Shown: positions 35,395 to 44,605, numbered from the stretch's first letter. The stretch is 64,000 nt of DNA from Profundicola chukchiensis (GCF_029664245.1 NZ_JANAIE010000001.1:62001-126000); one strand, 5' to 3'. Numbers and translations: made by a program. The notes: a model not told the origin generated them from the sequence alone.

Positions 35395-38300
35395 ATGAAG
35401 AACTTTTACTTCTGGATGTTAACGGTGGTCAGTAGCACGTTAATGTTTTCAGGAACTAACAACTTTACGTTTGAAACCCAGACCAAGGGTTGGTCTATGT
35501 TTCAAACGCGGGCATTTGGTCCAGAAACAGCATTTAAATACGATGGTAACTTCAACCATGTGTTTTATGCGAATAACTCGGCAACTTTAGCTGAACCTTA
35601 TTGTACCCCTGAAGGAACTAATTCTGGTAGGTACATTAATAACTTTACTACTAGTCCAGGAATTTCTAATTTAAACTCTGGTTTTTCTGAAGGTGGTTAT
35701 GGTGAGTTTAATTCGATGACAGTTTCTCAAGGAAGAGGTGAGTCAGTAAATTTCACTGCAGGTGTAAATGGTGGTACTGCTGGATTCAGAATTTGGGTTG
35801 ATTGGAATCAGGATGGTGTATTTGATACTTCCACAGAAGTAGCTTATGCCTCTAATGGTTATTTAGACAATCATGTAGGTTCCTTTACGGTCCCTACTTC
35901 TGCTCTAACAGGACAGACTACAATGAGAATAGTTAGTCATTGGCTAAGTTCTACTGGTAATATCGATCCATGTGAGACTGGATTTACTTATGGTGAGTTT
36001 GAAGATTATACATTTAATGTAACTACAGAAGCAGTTTGGGATTGTCCAAATCTTCAAGCTAACATTGGAGATTCTTGTGATGATGGTGATGCAACAACTT
36101 CTAATGATACTATTAACGAAAACTGTGAATGCGAAGGTATTCCAGCTGCTACGAATGATGAAGCATGTACTGCTACGACATTAGCATGTGGAGATGTAAT
36201 TACGCAAACTTTGATTGGAGCAACGGAATCTGTAAATGATAGCTGCTATGGCTCGGGCACAAGTGATGTATGGTTTACATTTACTTCAGATGGTTCTCAG
36301 ATATATACAGTAGCAGAGACTTCAAATTTTGACGCAGTTGTTCAACTTTTTGTTGGTGATGATTGTGGAAATTTAGTACAAGCAGCTGCTTGTAAAGACG
36401 GTCCAGAAAACTTTACCGTAACAGAAGCTGGAACTTATTACTTCAGGGTAAGACCTTATTACTCTAGCGACAATGCTGGAACGATTGTAGTTGGACTTAC
36501 TTGTGTTGATTATGATTGTCCAACACTACAGGCTAATATTGGTGATACATGCGACGATGACAATCCAGACACTTTTAATGATGTTGTAAATGAAAACTGT
36601 GAGTGCGAAGGAATTATTCCTCCTGCAGGATCTACACAGGAAAACCCTATTGAATTAACATGTAACGATGACCCTTCAACGCATTCATCAACTACGAGCA
36701 TTGCAACGAATACTACAGGTTGTTCAATGGGAAATAAGGGTCTCTGGTTCTCATTTGAAGGTACTGGTGGAGATATTACTGTAAATTCTTCAGCCACTTT
36801 CGATCACGAAATGTCTATTAATTTTGAGGTTTATGGGGACTTGGTAAGTATAGTGTGTAGAGATCTAGCACTTTCTGGTAACACGGAAACTTATACGATT
36901 GAATCCACAGAAATAAATCAAACGTATTTAGTATATGTGGCTCACTATGGTTCAAATAACACTACAACTGGTGATATAACCATTGGTATTGAATGTGCGA
37001 GTCCACCAGTATTATGTAACGATGTGGACGCTGGAGTAGCTAGCTCTAGCAGTAATGAAGTTTGTGCAGGCCAATCATTCACCTTAACTTCAGAAGGCAG
37101 CACAATGGATGAGGAGAACATTACCGGACTTTCAGGACAGTGGCAAGTCTTGATAGATGGTGAATGGACAGACATTGCAGGCGCCAACAGTACATCTTAT
37201 ACAGTTCAAGATGGTATTAATGCACCAACATCTTATCAGTTTGTTGTAAATTGTTCTGAAGGTAATTCTGATACTTCAAATGAAGTTACTTTAAGTATTA
37301 ATTCAAATATAAATGAATGTTATTGTGATGTGAATTTCTCCAATGCAGTTGAACCAATTACTTATGTTGGATTTGCTGGAATTGATAACACTTCGGATGC
37401 AACTATCGACGGAAGTCCAGCTTGGGAGGATTTTACAGCCCAAACAGCTTTTGTAAACGCAGGCAATGAATATGCTATTGAAGTTAAAGGAAATACAGAT
37501 GGTAATTATACATCTAGAGTAGTCGTTTATATAGATTGGAATCAAGATGGTATTTTTGATAATGCTGCAGGTTCTAATGAAATGTATTCACTTCCAGATA
37601 TTATAAGTTCAACTGGTGAAGATGATATTAGTTCTGAAGGAATGATTGCAGTACCTGAATCGGCAATAGCTGGTAATACGCGTATGCGAGTTATTAAGAG
37701 ATTTCTTACTGTTCCCACTCCTTGTAATACATCAGGATATGGTCAAGCAGAAGATTATACTGTTAATGTGAGTTCGGAGGAGCCAGTAGAATGTGAATCT
37801 CCATTAGGAATCACCGTTAATGATATTACAGAAAGTTCTGCCAATATCACTTGGTCACCAGCTAATGATGGTGATAATATGTGGGAGATTTCTCTTGTTA
37901 CTGGAGGTTTAAGCGCAGATGAAGGTATGATAGATACAGTTTCTGAAACACCAATGTATGATGCAATGGGATTAGATTCAAGTACCACTTATAGAGTTTA
38001 TTTACGTACTATCTGTACAGATGCTAGCAGCGAGTGGGAATATAATGGGGAATTTACAACTAATGAAGCAACTCCTGAATTCGACTGCCCTGAATTACAA
38101 GCTAACATTGGCGATAGTTGTGATGACAGTGATGACACAACAGAAAATGATGTTGTTACAGAAGACTGTGAGTGTGTTGGTACGCCAATCATTGTTGAAC
38201 CTGAATTCGACTGCCCTAGCTTGCAAGCTAATATTGGCGATAGTTGTGATGACGGTGATGACATGACAGAATATGATGTTGTTACAGAAGACTGTGAATG

Positions 38301-39324
38301 TGTTGGTATTCCAATCATTGTGGAACCTGAATTTGACTGTCCTGAACTACAAGCTAACATTGGCGATAGTTGTGATGACGGTGATGACACAACAGAAAAT
38401 GATGTTGTTACAGAAGACTGTGAATGTGCTGGTACGCCAATCATTGTTGAACCTGAATTCGACTGCCCTAGCTTAGAAGCTAACATCGGAGATAGTTGTG
38501 ATGACGGTGATGACATGACAGAAAATGATGTTGTTACAGAAGACTGTGAATGTGTTGGTACGCCAATCATTGTGGAACCTGAATTTGACTGTCCTAGCTT
38601 ACAAGCTAACATTGGTGATAGTTGTGATGACGGTGATGACATGACAGAAAATGATGTTGTTACGGAAGACTGTGAGTGTGTTGGTACGCCAGTTGAACAA
38701 AATGATATGGATGGAGATGGTATTCCAGATGATATCGACAACTGTCCTAGCGTTTACAACCCAGATCAAGCTGATGGAAACGGCGATGGTATTGGTGATG
38801 CTTGTGAGGAATGTGACGTTCCATACATGGTAGAATTAGCTAGAACTAGCCCTACAACGGCTACCTTCAATGCTGGTAACTCTGTGTGGCATTATCAAGG
38901 TTCTGCGAACAGAGCAGGTAGACCATTACGCCCTTATCCAATGTATGGTATGAATGACATGACCGTTCCGCATACGCAGTATGCTTTGGTTCCTGCATTT
39001 GAATACGATGTTTGGTTGAGAACAATCTGTGATGATGGATCATTTAGCCCTTGGGCAGGTCCTTACTTCCTTCCAACCTTCGAAACAGGCGCTAGAAGGA
39101 CTCCAAGAATGGACATTACGCCTAACCCTGCTATTGCAATCGTGAAGATTTCTAAAGTAGAGGCTAAAACTATCGAAGTATTTGATATGAATGGTGGACA
39201 TGTGAAAACATTCAACACCAATGACAATCAATTTGATATGACAGGACTACCAACTGGTAAATATAACTTAAGAGTTATAGATACAGAAGGTAATATCCAC
39301 TACGATCAAGTGATTAAAAAGTAA
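35395..39324 (+). CDS. T9SS surface protein 1: GEVED/PPC/Ig/FN3, repeats, shared C-terminal module
   Basis: 1309-aa exported multidomain protein. In order: signal peptide (about 1-20); GEVED domain (about 65-207, GEFEDYTFNV); one divergent 42-residue Cys/Asp repeat (from 216); PPC-like domain (about 255-370); a second divergent repeat (from 374); another beta domain (about 410-540); Ig-like domain (about 543-640); second GEVED (about 642-795, GQAEDYTVNV); FN3 (about 800-890); five near-identical 42-residue repeats (897-1099); thrombospondin type 3 segment (about 1103-1137); FN3-like module (about 1140-1236); and a type A T9SS sorting domain (1239-1309; PNPAIAIVKISK, GLPTGKYNLRV). It should be secreted across the outer membrane and attached to the cell surface. 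First of five paralogues; probably an adhesin-like stalk. Ligand unknown. Confidence 0.88.
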   Translation: MKNFYFWMLTVVSSTLMFSGTNNFTFETQTKGWSMFQTRAFGPETAFKYDGNFNHVFYANNSATLAEPYCTPEGTNSGRYINNFTTSPGISNLNSGFSEGGYGEFNSMTVSQGRGESVNFTAGVNGGTAGFRIWVDWNQDGVFDTSTEVAYASNGYLDNHVGSFTVPTSALTGQTTMRIVSHWLSSTGNIDPCETGFTYGEFEDYTFNVTTEAVWDCPNLQANIGDSCDDGDATTSNDTINENCECEGIPAATNDEACTATTLACGDVITQTLIGATESVNDSCYGSGTSDVWFTFTSDGSQIYTVAETSNFDAVVQLFVGDDCGNLVQAAACKDGPENFTVTEAGTYYFRVRPYYSSDNAGTIVVGLTCVDYDCPTLQANIGDTCDDDNPDTFNDVVNENCECEGIIPPAGSTQENPIELTCNDDPSTHSSTTSIATNTTGCSMGNKGLWFSFEGTGGDITVNSSATFDHEMSINFEVYGDLVSIVCRDLALSGNTETYTIESTEINQTYLVYVAHYGSNNTTTGDITIGIECASPPVLCNDVDAGVASSSSNEVCAGQSFTLTSEGSTMDEENITGLSGQWQVLIDGEWTDIAGANSTSYTVQDGINAPTSYQFVVNCSEGNSDTSNEVTLSINSNINECYCDVNFSNAVEPITYVGFAGIDNTSDATIDGSPAWEDFTAQTAFVNAGNEYAIEVKGNTDGNYTSRVVVYIDWNQDGIFDNAAGSNEMYSLPDIISSTGEDDISSEGMIAVPESAIAGNTRMRVIKRFLTVPTPCNTSGYGQAEDYTVNVSSEEPVECESPLGITVNDITESSANITWSPANDGDNMWEISLVTGGLSADEGMIDTVSETPMYDAMGLDSSTTYRVYLRTICTDASSEWEYNGEFTTNEATPEFDCPELQANIGDSCDDSDDTTENDVVTEDCECVGTPIIVEPEFDCPSLQANIGDSCDDGDDMTEYDVVTEDCECVGIPIIVEPEFDCPELQANIGDSCDDGDDTTENDVVTEDCECAGTPIIVEPEFDCPSLEANIGDSCDDGDDMTENDVVTEDCECVGTPIIVEPEFDCPSLQANIGDSCDDGDDMTENDVVTEDCECVGTPVEQNDMDGDGIPDDIDNCPSVYNPDQADGNGDGIGDACEECDVPYMVELARTSPTTATFNAGNSVWHYQGSANRAGRPLRPYPMYGMNDMTVPHTQYALVPAFEYDVWLRTICDDGSFSPWAGPYFLPTFETGARRTPRMDITPNPAIAIVKISKVEAKTIEVFDMNGGHVKTFNTNDNQFDMTGLPTGKYNLRVIDTEGNIHYDQVIKK
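38083..38691 (+). repeat. Five tandem 126-bp repeats in surface protein 1
   Basis: Units start at 38083, 38209, 38335, 38461 and 38587 (the last lacks its tail). Each encodes 42 residues of the form DCPxLQANIGDSCDDG, then DDxTENDVVTEDCECxG, then a TPIIVEPEF linker. Copies differ at only a few bases. Four Cys per unit and many Asp suggest disulfide- or calcium-stabilised modules. Confidence 0.95.
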
Positions 39325-39350
39325 TTATTATTAACCCTTAAATAGATAAA

Positions 39351-39380
39351 TAAGCCGCTCAATGAGCGGCTTATTTTTTT
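39351..39380 (+). terminator. Terminator of surface gene 1
   Basis: Stem TAAGCCGCTC/GAGCGGCTTA with an AAT loop and a T run. The core GCCGCTC(A/T)(A/T)TGAGCGGC recurs after all five surface genes. Confidence 0.93.
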
Positions 39381-39476
39381 GTATAAACTTAAATGCTTTT
39401 TGACTATAATTTAAACCCAACCCTAATATATAAAGTTTTAGCACAAAAGTTGGAGGAGGTTGAATTAGACTAATTT

Positions 39477-39527
39477 ACCGTTTATACAGCATTCCTTACC
39501 GTTTATACAATATTTCTTGCCGTTCAT
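39477..39527 (+). promoter_or_regulatory. Three LytTR-type 9-bp direct repeats, 21-bp period, upstream of surface gene 2
   Basis: ACCGTTTAT (39477-39485), ACCGTTTAT (39498-39506) and GCCGTTCAT (39519-39527). The first two match the LytTR/AlgR-family consensus [TA][AC][CA]GTTN[AG][TG] at every position and the third differs only at its first base. The period is exactly 21 bp (9 + 12), two helical turns. A -7-like TAATTTAG lies at 39560-39567, 41 bp from the start of the third repeat. Probable binding array for a LytTR response regulator; no such regulator is in the window. Confidence 0.7.
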
Positions 39528-39594
39528 ACAATTTTCACACAAGTTTTAAACTAATTTGATAATTTAGTGTTACTAACAATTAAAACTTAACACA

Positions 39595-41862
39595 ATGAAA
39601 AATTTTTACTTCTGGATGTTAACTGTATTTTATAGCACGTTAATATTCAGCTCTCCCAACAATTTAAATTCTGAACATTCATCCCCTGATGAAACGTGGT
39701 ATCAGACTAAAGCTTTTAACCTAGACACCTCCTTTAACTATGAAGGTAAGTTTAACAATGTCTTTTATGCTAACAATTCTGTGAACCCAGAATATTGTGA
39801 TGTATCAATTAGTATTATTCACCCAATAACACTAGTTAGCTTTGGGGACATCAACAACTCAACTGCTGCAGACTCAACCGTTGGCTATGAAGACTTCACC
39901 CATTTATCTACAGAATTATCCCTATTAGAAAATGTTGAAATTACTCTTAAAGGCTATACCGATTCATCGAATGGTTATTTTGCTTTTATTGATTGGAATC
40001 AAAATGGCATTCTTAATGATCCAGGTGAATGGTATTGGTTAGGGGGCCATGGTCCTAGCTCCGGTGAGGATGACATTTCCCAAATCACTTCATTTCAAGT
40101 CCCTATAGATGCCTTGCCAGGAGTTACACGTATGCGTATAATTAAATATGCTAGAGGGAATTTTAGTGGCAATCCTTGCGGCCGCCATTATGATCGAGGA
40201 CAGATAGAGGATTACTCTATAATAGTAACAGAAAATATTATGTGGGAATGCCCTAACTTGGAGGCTCAAATAGGCGATGCGTGTGATGATGGCGATCCAA
40301 ATACAAACCATGATACAGTAACGGAAGACTGCCTATGTGTAGGAGAACCAGCCCCAATTAATGATGATTGTATAGATGCAATACCATTAACCTGTGGAGA
40401 TAGATGGATTCCTGGGACAACTTATGGAGCAACATATAGCGAACTCGGTAACATGTCTTGCCAAAATGAAGTAGGTCAGGATGTTTTCTACAGTATAGAT
40501 GCAGTTCCAGGGATAACTTATCACATAGGAATAAGTCGTCAAACACTAGGATATAGAGCAGCTATAGCTATTTATTCGGGGACATGTGGTGATTTAACTG
40601 AAATAGGTTGTAGCTCTGGTTCTTATCCTGAATATTATGATTTTTATGTCGATGAACCTTCAACAATTTATGTTAGAACTTTCGATAGGTCTTATAATAG
40701 CCAAAGAGGGGACTTTACTATTTCATTAAATTGTTCGTCAAATTACACCTGTCCTAACTTACAAGCTAACATTGGCGATAGTTGTGATGACGGTGATGAC
40801 ACGACAGAAAATGATGTTGTTACGGAAGACTGTGAATGTGTTGGTACGCCAATCATTGTTGAACCTGAATTTGACTGTCCTAGCTTACAAGCTAACATTG
40901 GTGACAGTTGTGATGACGGTGATGACACAACAGTAAATGATGTTGTTACAGAAGACTGTGAATGTGCTGGTACGCCAATCATTGTTGAACCTGAATTTGA
41001 CTGTCCTAGTTTACAAGCTAACATTGGCGATAGTTGTGATGACGGTGATGACACAACAGTAAATGATGTTGTTACAGAAGACTGTGAATGTGTTGGTTCG
41101 CCAATCATTGTGGAACCTGAATTTGACTGTCCTAGTTTACAAGCTAACATTGGCGACAGTTGTGATGACGGTGATGACATGACAGAAAATGATGTTGTTA
41201 CAGAAGACTGTGAATGTGTTGGCACGCCAGTTGAACAAAATGATATGGATGGAGATGGTATTCCAGATGATATCGACAACTGTCCTAGCATTTACAACCC
41301 AGATCAAGCTGATGGAAACGGAGATGGTATTGGTGATGCTTGTGAGGAATGTGACGTTCCATACGATGTAGTTCTAAACAGAACGAGCCCGACGACAGCT
41401 ACATTTACTGCGGGGAATACCGCATGGCATTATCAAGGTTCTGCGAACAGAGCAGGTAGACCATTACGTCCTTATCCAATGTATGGTATGAATGACATGA
41501 CTGTTCCGCATACGCAGTATGCTTTGGTTCCTGCATTTGAATATGACGTTTGGTTAAGAACAATCTGTGATGATGGATCATTTAGCCCTTGGACAGGTCC
41601 TTACTTCCTTCCAACCTTTGAGACAGGCGCTAGAAGAACTCCTAAAATGGATTTAACGCCTAACCCTGCTATTGCAATCGTGAAGATTTCTAAAGTAGAG
41701 GCTAAAACTATCGAAGTATTTGATATGAATGGTGGACATGTGAAAACATTCAACACCAATGATAATAAATTTGATATGACAGGACTACCAACTGGTAAAT
41801 ATAACTTAAGAGTGATAGATGCAGATGGTAATATCCACTACGATCAAGTGATTAAGAAGTAA
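39595..41862 (+). CDS. T9SS surface protein 2: GEVED-like and repeats, shared C-terminal module
   Basis: 755-aa paralogue of protein 1, sharing even the N-terminal phrase NFYFWMLTV. In order: signal peptide (about 1-20); GEVED-type domain (about 64-212, RGQIEDYSIIV, with FIDWNQNG); one divergent Cys/Asp repeat (from 218); a PPC-like domain (about 255-382, DVFYSIDAVPG); four near-identical 42-residue repeats (from 385); thrombospondin type 3 segment (about 550-584); FN3-like module (about 588-683); type A T9SS sorting domain (685-755). Its promoter region carries three LytTR-type repeats, unlike gene 1. The last 500 bp are nearly identical to gene 1 apart from a 60-bp divergent patch (41365-41424). 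Cell-surface protein, ligand unknown. Confidence 0.88.
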   Translation: MKNFYFWMLTVFYSTLIFSSPNNLNSEHSSPDETWYQTKAFNLDTSFNYEGKFNNVFYANNSVNPEYCDVSISIIHPITLVSFGDINNSTAADSTVGYEDFTHLSTELSLLENVEITLKGYTDSSNGYFAFIDWNQNGILNDPGEWYWLGGHGPSSGEDDISQITSFQVPIDALPGVTRMRIIKYARGNFSGNPCGRHYDRGQIEDYSIIVTENIMWECPNLEAQIGDACDDGDPNTNHDTVTEDCLCVGEPAPINDDCIDAIPLTCGDRWIPGTTYGATYSELGNMSCQNEVGQDVFYSIDAVPGITYHIGISRQTLGYRAAIAIYSGTCGDLTEIGCSSGSYPEYYDFYVDEPSTIYVRTFDRSYNSQRGDFTISLNCSSNYTCPNLQANIGDSCDDGDDTTENDVVTEDCECVGTPIIVEPEFDCPSLQANIGDSCDDGDDTTVNDVVTEDCECAGTPIIVEPEFDCPSLQANIGDSCDDGDDTTVNDVVTEDCECVGSPIIVEPEFDCPSLQANIGDSCDDGDDMTENDVVTEDCECVGTPVEQNDMDGDGIPDDIDNCPSIYNPDQADGNGDGIGDACEECDVPYDVVLNRTSPTTATFTAGNTAWHYQGSANRAGRPLRPYPMYGMNDMTVPHTQYALVPAFEYDVWLRTICDDGSFSPWTGPYFLPTFETGARRTPKMDLTPNPAIAIVKISKVEAKTIEVFDMNGGHVKTFNTNDNKFDMTGLPTGKYNLRVIDADGNIHYDQVIKK
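40747..41229 (+). repeat. Four tandem 126-bp repeats in surface protein 2
   Basis: Units begin at 40747, 40873, 40999 and 41125 (the last is shortened before the type 3 segment). They are almost identical to the units of surface protein 1, including the IIVEPEF linker. Confidence 0.95.
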
Positions 41863-41888
41863 TTAGTATTAACCTTTAAATAGATAAA

Positions 41889-41918
41889 TAAGCCGCTCAA
41901 TGAGCGGCTTATTTTTTT
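41889..41918 (+). terminator. Terminator of surface gene 2
   Basis: TAAGCCGCTC/GAGCGGCTTA stem, AAT loop, seven T. Identical in stem and loop to the one after gene 1. Confidence 0.93.
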
Positions 41919-42533
41919 GGGATTTACCTTTAAATACGTTTGTACAGCCATAAGGATAATCTCTCTATAAACAACTATCCCTGGTAATCTGCACAAAATA
42001 AAATACTCAAAATATCCAAAGCCCTTGAATAATATTTATTTTGAGCAAATAATATTTAAATAATTTTTATAATAGTTCATTTATTATTATCTTTAAGGTA
42101 TCAACTACTCAAAAAACTTATTTTTATGAAAAAACATTCCCACTCTTTACTTGACTTGCTATTCCTATTGATTACAAAATAATTCAATAAGCATTATTTA
42201 CACTTACAGCCAAGCATGAAACTCAAAAGTCTATATTAACTTTCTGAGGAAGTATATGAATGTGAACAACAAAACTATTAAACCTTTTAAAAACGAGTGT
42301 TTTCTGTCTCTAGTTCAGAAAATTAACTGAAATGTGAATATTATTCACATCATTAAAAGCTCAAGGCTAAATGGCGCTTAAAGCGTATATCAATCTATCA
42401 ATATTTTTGATCAAATATTCTTTAGAATTTTTGATACGATGAAAAGATTATTATTTGATAGATTAATATGACTAAACCGAAATTCAAATAAACTAAATTA
42501 GGAAACCATTCATTATTTCCCTTATAGTTGAAT
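41919..42533. other. AT-rich spacer with inverted repeats
   Basis: No gene is supported. An 18-codon frame at 42126 (MKKHSHSLLD...) looks like a signal-peptide start that stops at once. A perfect inverted repeat ATGTGAAT-att-ATTCACAT lies at 42332-42350. A second pair of 15-bp arms with one mismatch (42387-42401 and 42455-42469, core AATCTATCAA/TTGATAGATT) could form a long hairpin. Confidence 0.5.
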
Positions 42534-42659
42534 TTGAAAATCAATTTAGAATTTTATAGCAACACTGCTATTGTATTAGGCTTGATTTCTATTTTGGCAA
42601 TACTTGTCTTATGGAAATACTCTTCAATAAAAAAAACACAATCTACTCATTATCAATAA
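42534..42659 (+). CDS. Possible 41-aa single-pass membrane peptide
   Basis: A TTG at 42534 (or 42528) opens a frame of 41 codons ending 15 bp before surface gene 3. The peptide begins MKINLEFYSN, has a 17-residue hydrophobic stretch (TAIVLGLISILAILVLW) and ends in a basic tail (KYSSIKKTQ), a plausible single-pass topology. There is no ATG, no clear promoter and no homologue I can name. It could equally be chance or a remnant in AT-rich DNA. Confidence 0.25.
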   Translation: MKINLEFYSNTAIVLGLISILAILVLWKYSSIKKTQSTHYQ

Positions 42660-42674
42660 TTAAAAATTAAAATC

Positions 42675-44576
42675 ATGAAAAAGTCTATATTATTAATTCT
42701 TGCATTTCTAAGCTTTCAACTTAGTGCTCAGATGACTACAGCCCAGCTAGAAACAAGGCCTGAAGTTTCGTTAGAAATGCAAACACAAATACAGCAGGCA
42801 TTAAGTAATTCTACGGCGATTAATCCTCATACCAACAGAACTATGACATATACATATGTTGGTTCATTTCAAACCGATGCTGGTCCGAATTGGACAACTA
42901 ATCCAGATGTATATAGTGGTGTAGAAGCCGCTGCTCAAATTTTTGGCGGCAATCCATCGGATTATGCTATTTCTACAAATTCTAATACGACAGATCCTAA
43001 TACTATTACCCATACAGCATGGGCAAGCATTTGGGGAATAACAGGTTGTCACGAAGTTGCAGAAGATTATTCTTTAGACCTAGGAAATCCTGGCTATAAT
43101 GATCCAGGAGGAGCCAATACAGCTACCTCGTCTTATGTTGATGACAATTGCACCTCTAATAACATAAACCATGTTTGGCTTGTCAACCATACTCCTTCAA
43201 ATTCATTCATCACCACTTGGCAGACAACATCAGATAATGAATCCATTACAATTCCCACCACAGGAAGTGGATATAATTATAATATAGATTGGGGGGATGG
43301 AGATACACAAACAGGTCTGTTAGGAGATGCAACACATACCTATTCAACTGCTGGGCTTTATACGATTGAGATTAGCGGAGATTTTCCACGTATTTATTTT
43401 AATAATACTGGTGATAAAGATAAAATTATGTCAATTGAACAATGGGGAGATATTAACTGGACTTCCATGGAAAATGCGTTTACGGGATGTAGTAATTTAA
43501 TTAGTAATGCCTTGGATATGCCAGATCTTTCAATGGTAACTAATATGAAAGGCATGTTCGGTTATGCAACTTCTTTTAATGGTGACGCGAATATAATGAA
43601 TTGGGATGTTAGCAATGTAACTAATATGCATGGTATGTTTGGCGGAGCCTCTAATTTCAATGCTGACATAAACAATTGGAATGTGGAAAACGTGAGCAAC
43701 ATGAAGCTTATGTTTAGCTATGCAACTTCATTTAATCAAGATTTAAGTTCATGGAATGTTGGAAGCGTTATAAATATGGATAGTATGTTCCGAGGCGCTA
43801 CCGCTTTTGATCAAAATATAGGCAATTGGAATGTCACCAACGTAGTAAACATGTCGAACATGTTGAAGGGCGCTTCTCTTTCAACCGAAAACTATGACGC
43901 TTTATTGATTGGATGGAGCACTCAATCTCTGAATAACGGAATCGATTTTCACGCTGGAGATAGCATGTATTGCTCAGGTGAAGATGCAAGGCAAGAAATT
44001 ATAGACAATTTTGGATGGACTATCACAGATCTTGGCTTAAATGAAGGTTGTACCTTAGAGCCATGTGGAATTCCCTATGATGTGGTGCTAACAAGAACTA
44101 GTGGGACAACGGCTACCTTTATGGCTGGTAATACAACTTGGCATTACCAAGGATCTGCCAATAGAAGCGGTAGACCTTTACGCCCTTACCCAATGTATGG
44201 CATGAACAACATGACAGTTCCGCATACACAATATGCTCTTGTACCTGCCTTTTCATATGATATTTGGTTAAGAACTATTTGTGACGATAATAGTTTTAGT
44301 CCATGGGCTGGACCTTTTTCTTTACCTACATTTGAAGGAAACATCACTAAAGTTTCTTCCATGAATTTATCCCCTAACCCAACCGTTTCAATGGTTAAGA
44401 TAAATAAAGTTGACGCTCGAACTATTGAAGTATTTGACATGAGTGGCACACATATTAAAACTTTTATTACTCAAAACAATCAATTTGATTTAACCGGCTT
44501 ACCAGTTGGAAAATATAACTTAAGAGTTATAGATGCAGAAGGTAATATCCACTATGATCAAGTGATTAAAAAGTAA
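42675..44576 (+). CDS. T9SS surface protein 3: PKD and BspA/DUF285 repeats, shared C-terminal module
   Basis: 633 aa. A clear signal peptide (1-19, FQLSAQ) is followed by an unrecognised N-terminal part (about 20-170, with 'HTAWASIWGITGCHEVAEDYS'-like text around 115-130), a PKD-like domain (about 175-245; NIDWGDGDTQTG, HTYSTAGLYTI), and four BspA-family/DUF285 repeats (about 265-425) of the pattern MFxxAxxFNxDixxWNVxxVxNM. Then come the FN3-like module (about 469-555) and a type A T9SS sorting domain (about 563-633). It lacks the 42-residue Cys/Asp repeats and the type 3 segment of its paralogues. BspA-type repeats elsewhere serve in adhesion, so a surface-binding role is inferred. Confidence 0.87.
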   Translation: MKKSILLILAFLSFQLSAQMTTAQLETRPEVSLEMQTQIQQALSNSTAINPHTNRTMTYTYVGSFQTDAGPNWTTNPDVYSGVEAAAQIFGGNPSDYAISTNSNTTDPNTITHTAWASIWGITGCHEVAEDYSLDLGNPGYNDPGGANTATSSYVDDNCTSNNINHVWLVNHTPSNSFITTWQTTSDNESITIPTTGSGYNYNIDWGDGDTQTGLLGDATHTYSTAGLYTIEISGDFPRIYFNNTGDKDKIMSIEQWGDINWTSMENAFTGCSNLISNALDMPDLSMVTNMKGMFGYATSFNGDANIMNWDVSNVTNMHGMFGGASNFNADINNWNVENVSNMKLMFSYATSFNQDLSSWNVGSVINMDSMFRGATAFDQNIGNWNVTNVVNMSNMLKGASLSTENYDALLIGWSTQSLNNGIDFHAGDSMYCSGEDARQEIIDNFGWTITDLGLNEGCTLEPCGIPYDVVLTRTSGTTATFMAGNTTWHYQGSANRSGRPLRPYPMYGMNNMTVPHTQYALVPAFSYDIWLRTICDDNSFSPWAGPFSLPTFEGNITKVSSMNLSPNPTVSMVKINKVDARTIEVFDMSGTHIKTFITQNNQFDLTGLPVGKYNLRVIDAEGNIHYDQVIKK

Positions 44577-44605
44577 TGAGTATTAACCTTTAAATAAATA
44601 AAAAC

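Noticed and set aside
38083-38691. CRISPR-like array of 126-bp repeats
   Set aside because: In-frame protein-coding repeats with conserved Cys and no spacers.
37998-38741. Long antisense open frame (247 codons) over the repeats of surface gene 1, and a similar one at 40743-41291
   Set aside because: It arises because the 126-bp unit is free of stops on the opposite strand. Ser/Thr-rich monotony and full overlap with a real gene argue against coding.
39477-39527. CRISPR array
   Set aside because: The 21-bp period repeats are only three, lack spacers of normal length, have no cas genes and sit at a promoter.
42126-42182. 18-codon ORF MKKHSHSLLD...
   Set aside because: Too short and ends at once. 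It could be the start of a dead secreted-protein gene, but nothing downstream supports this.
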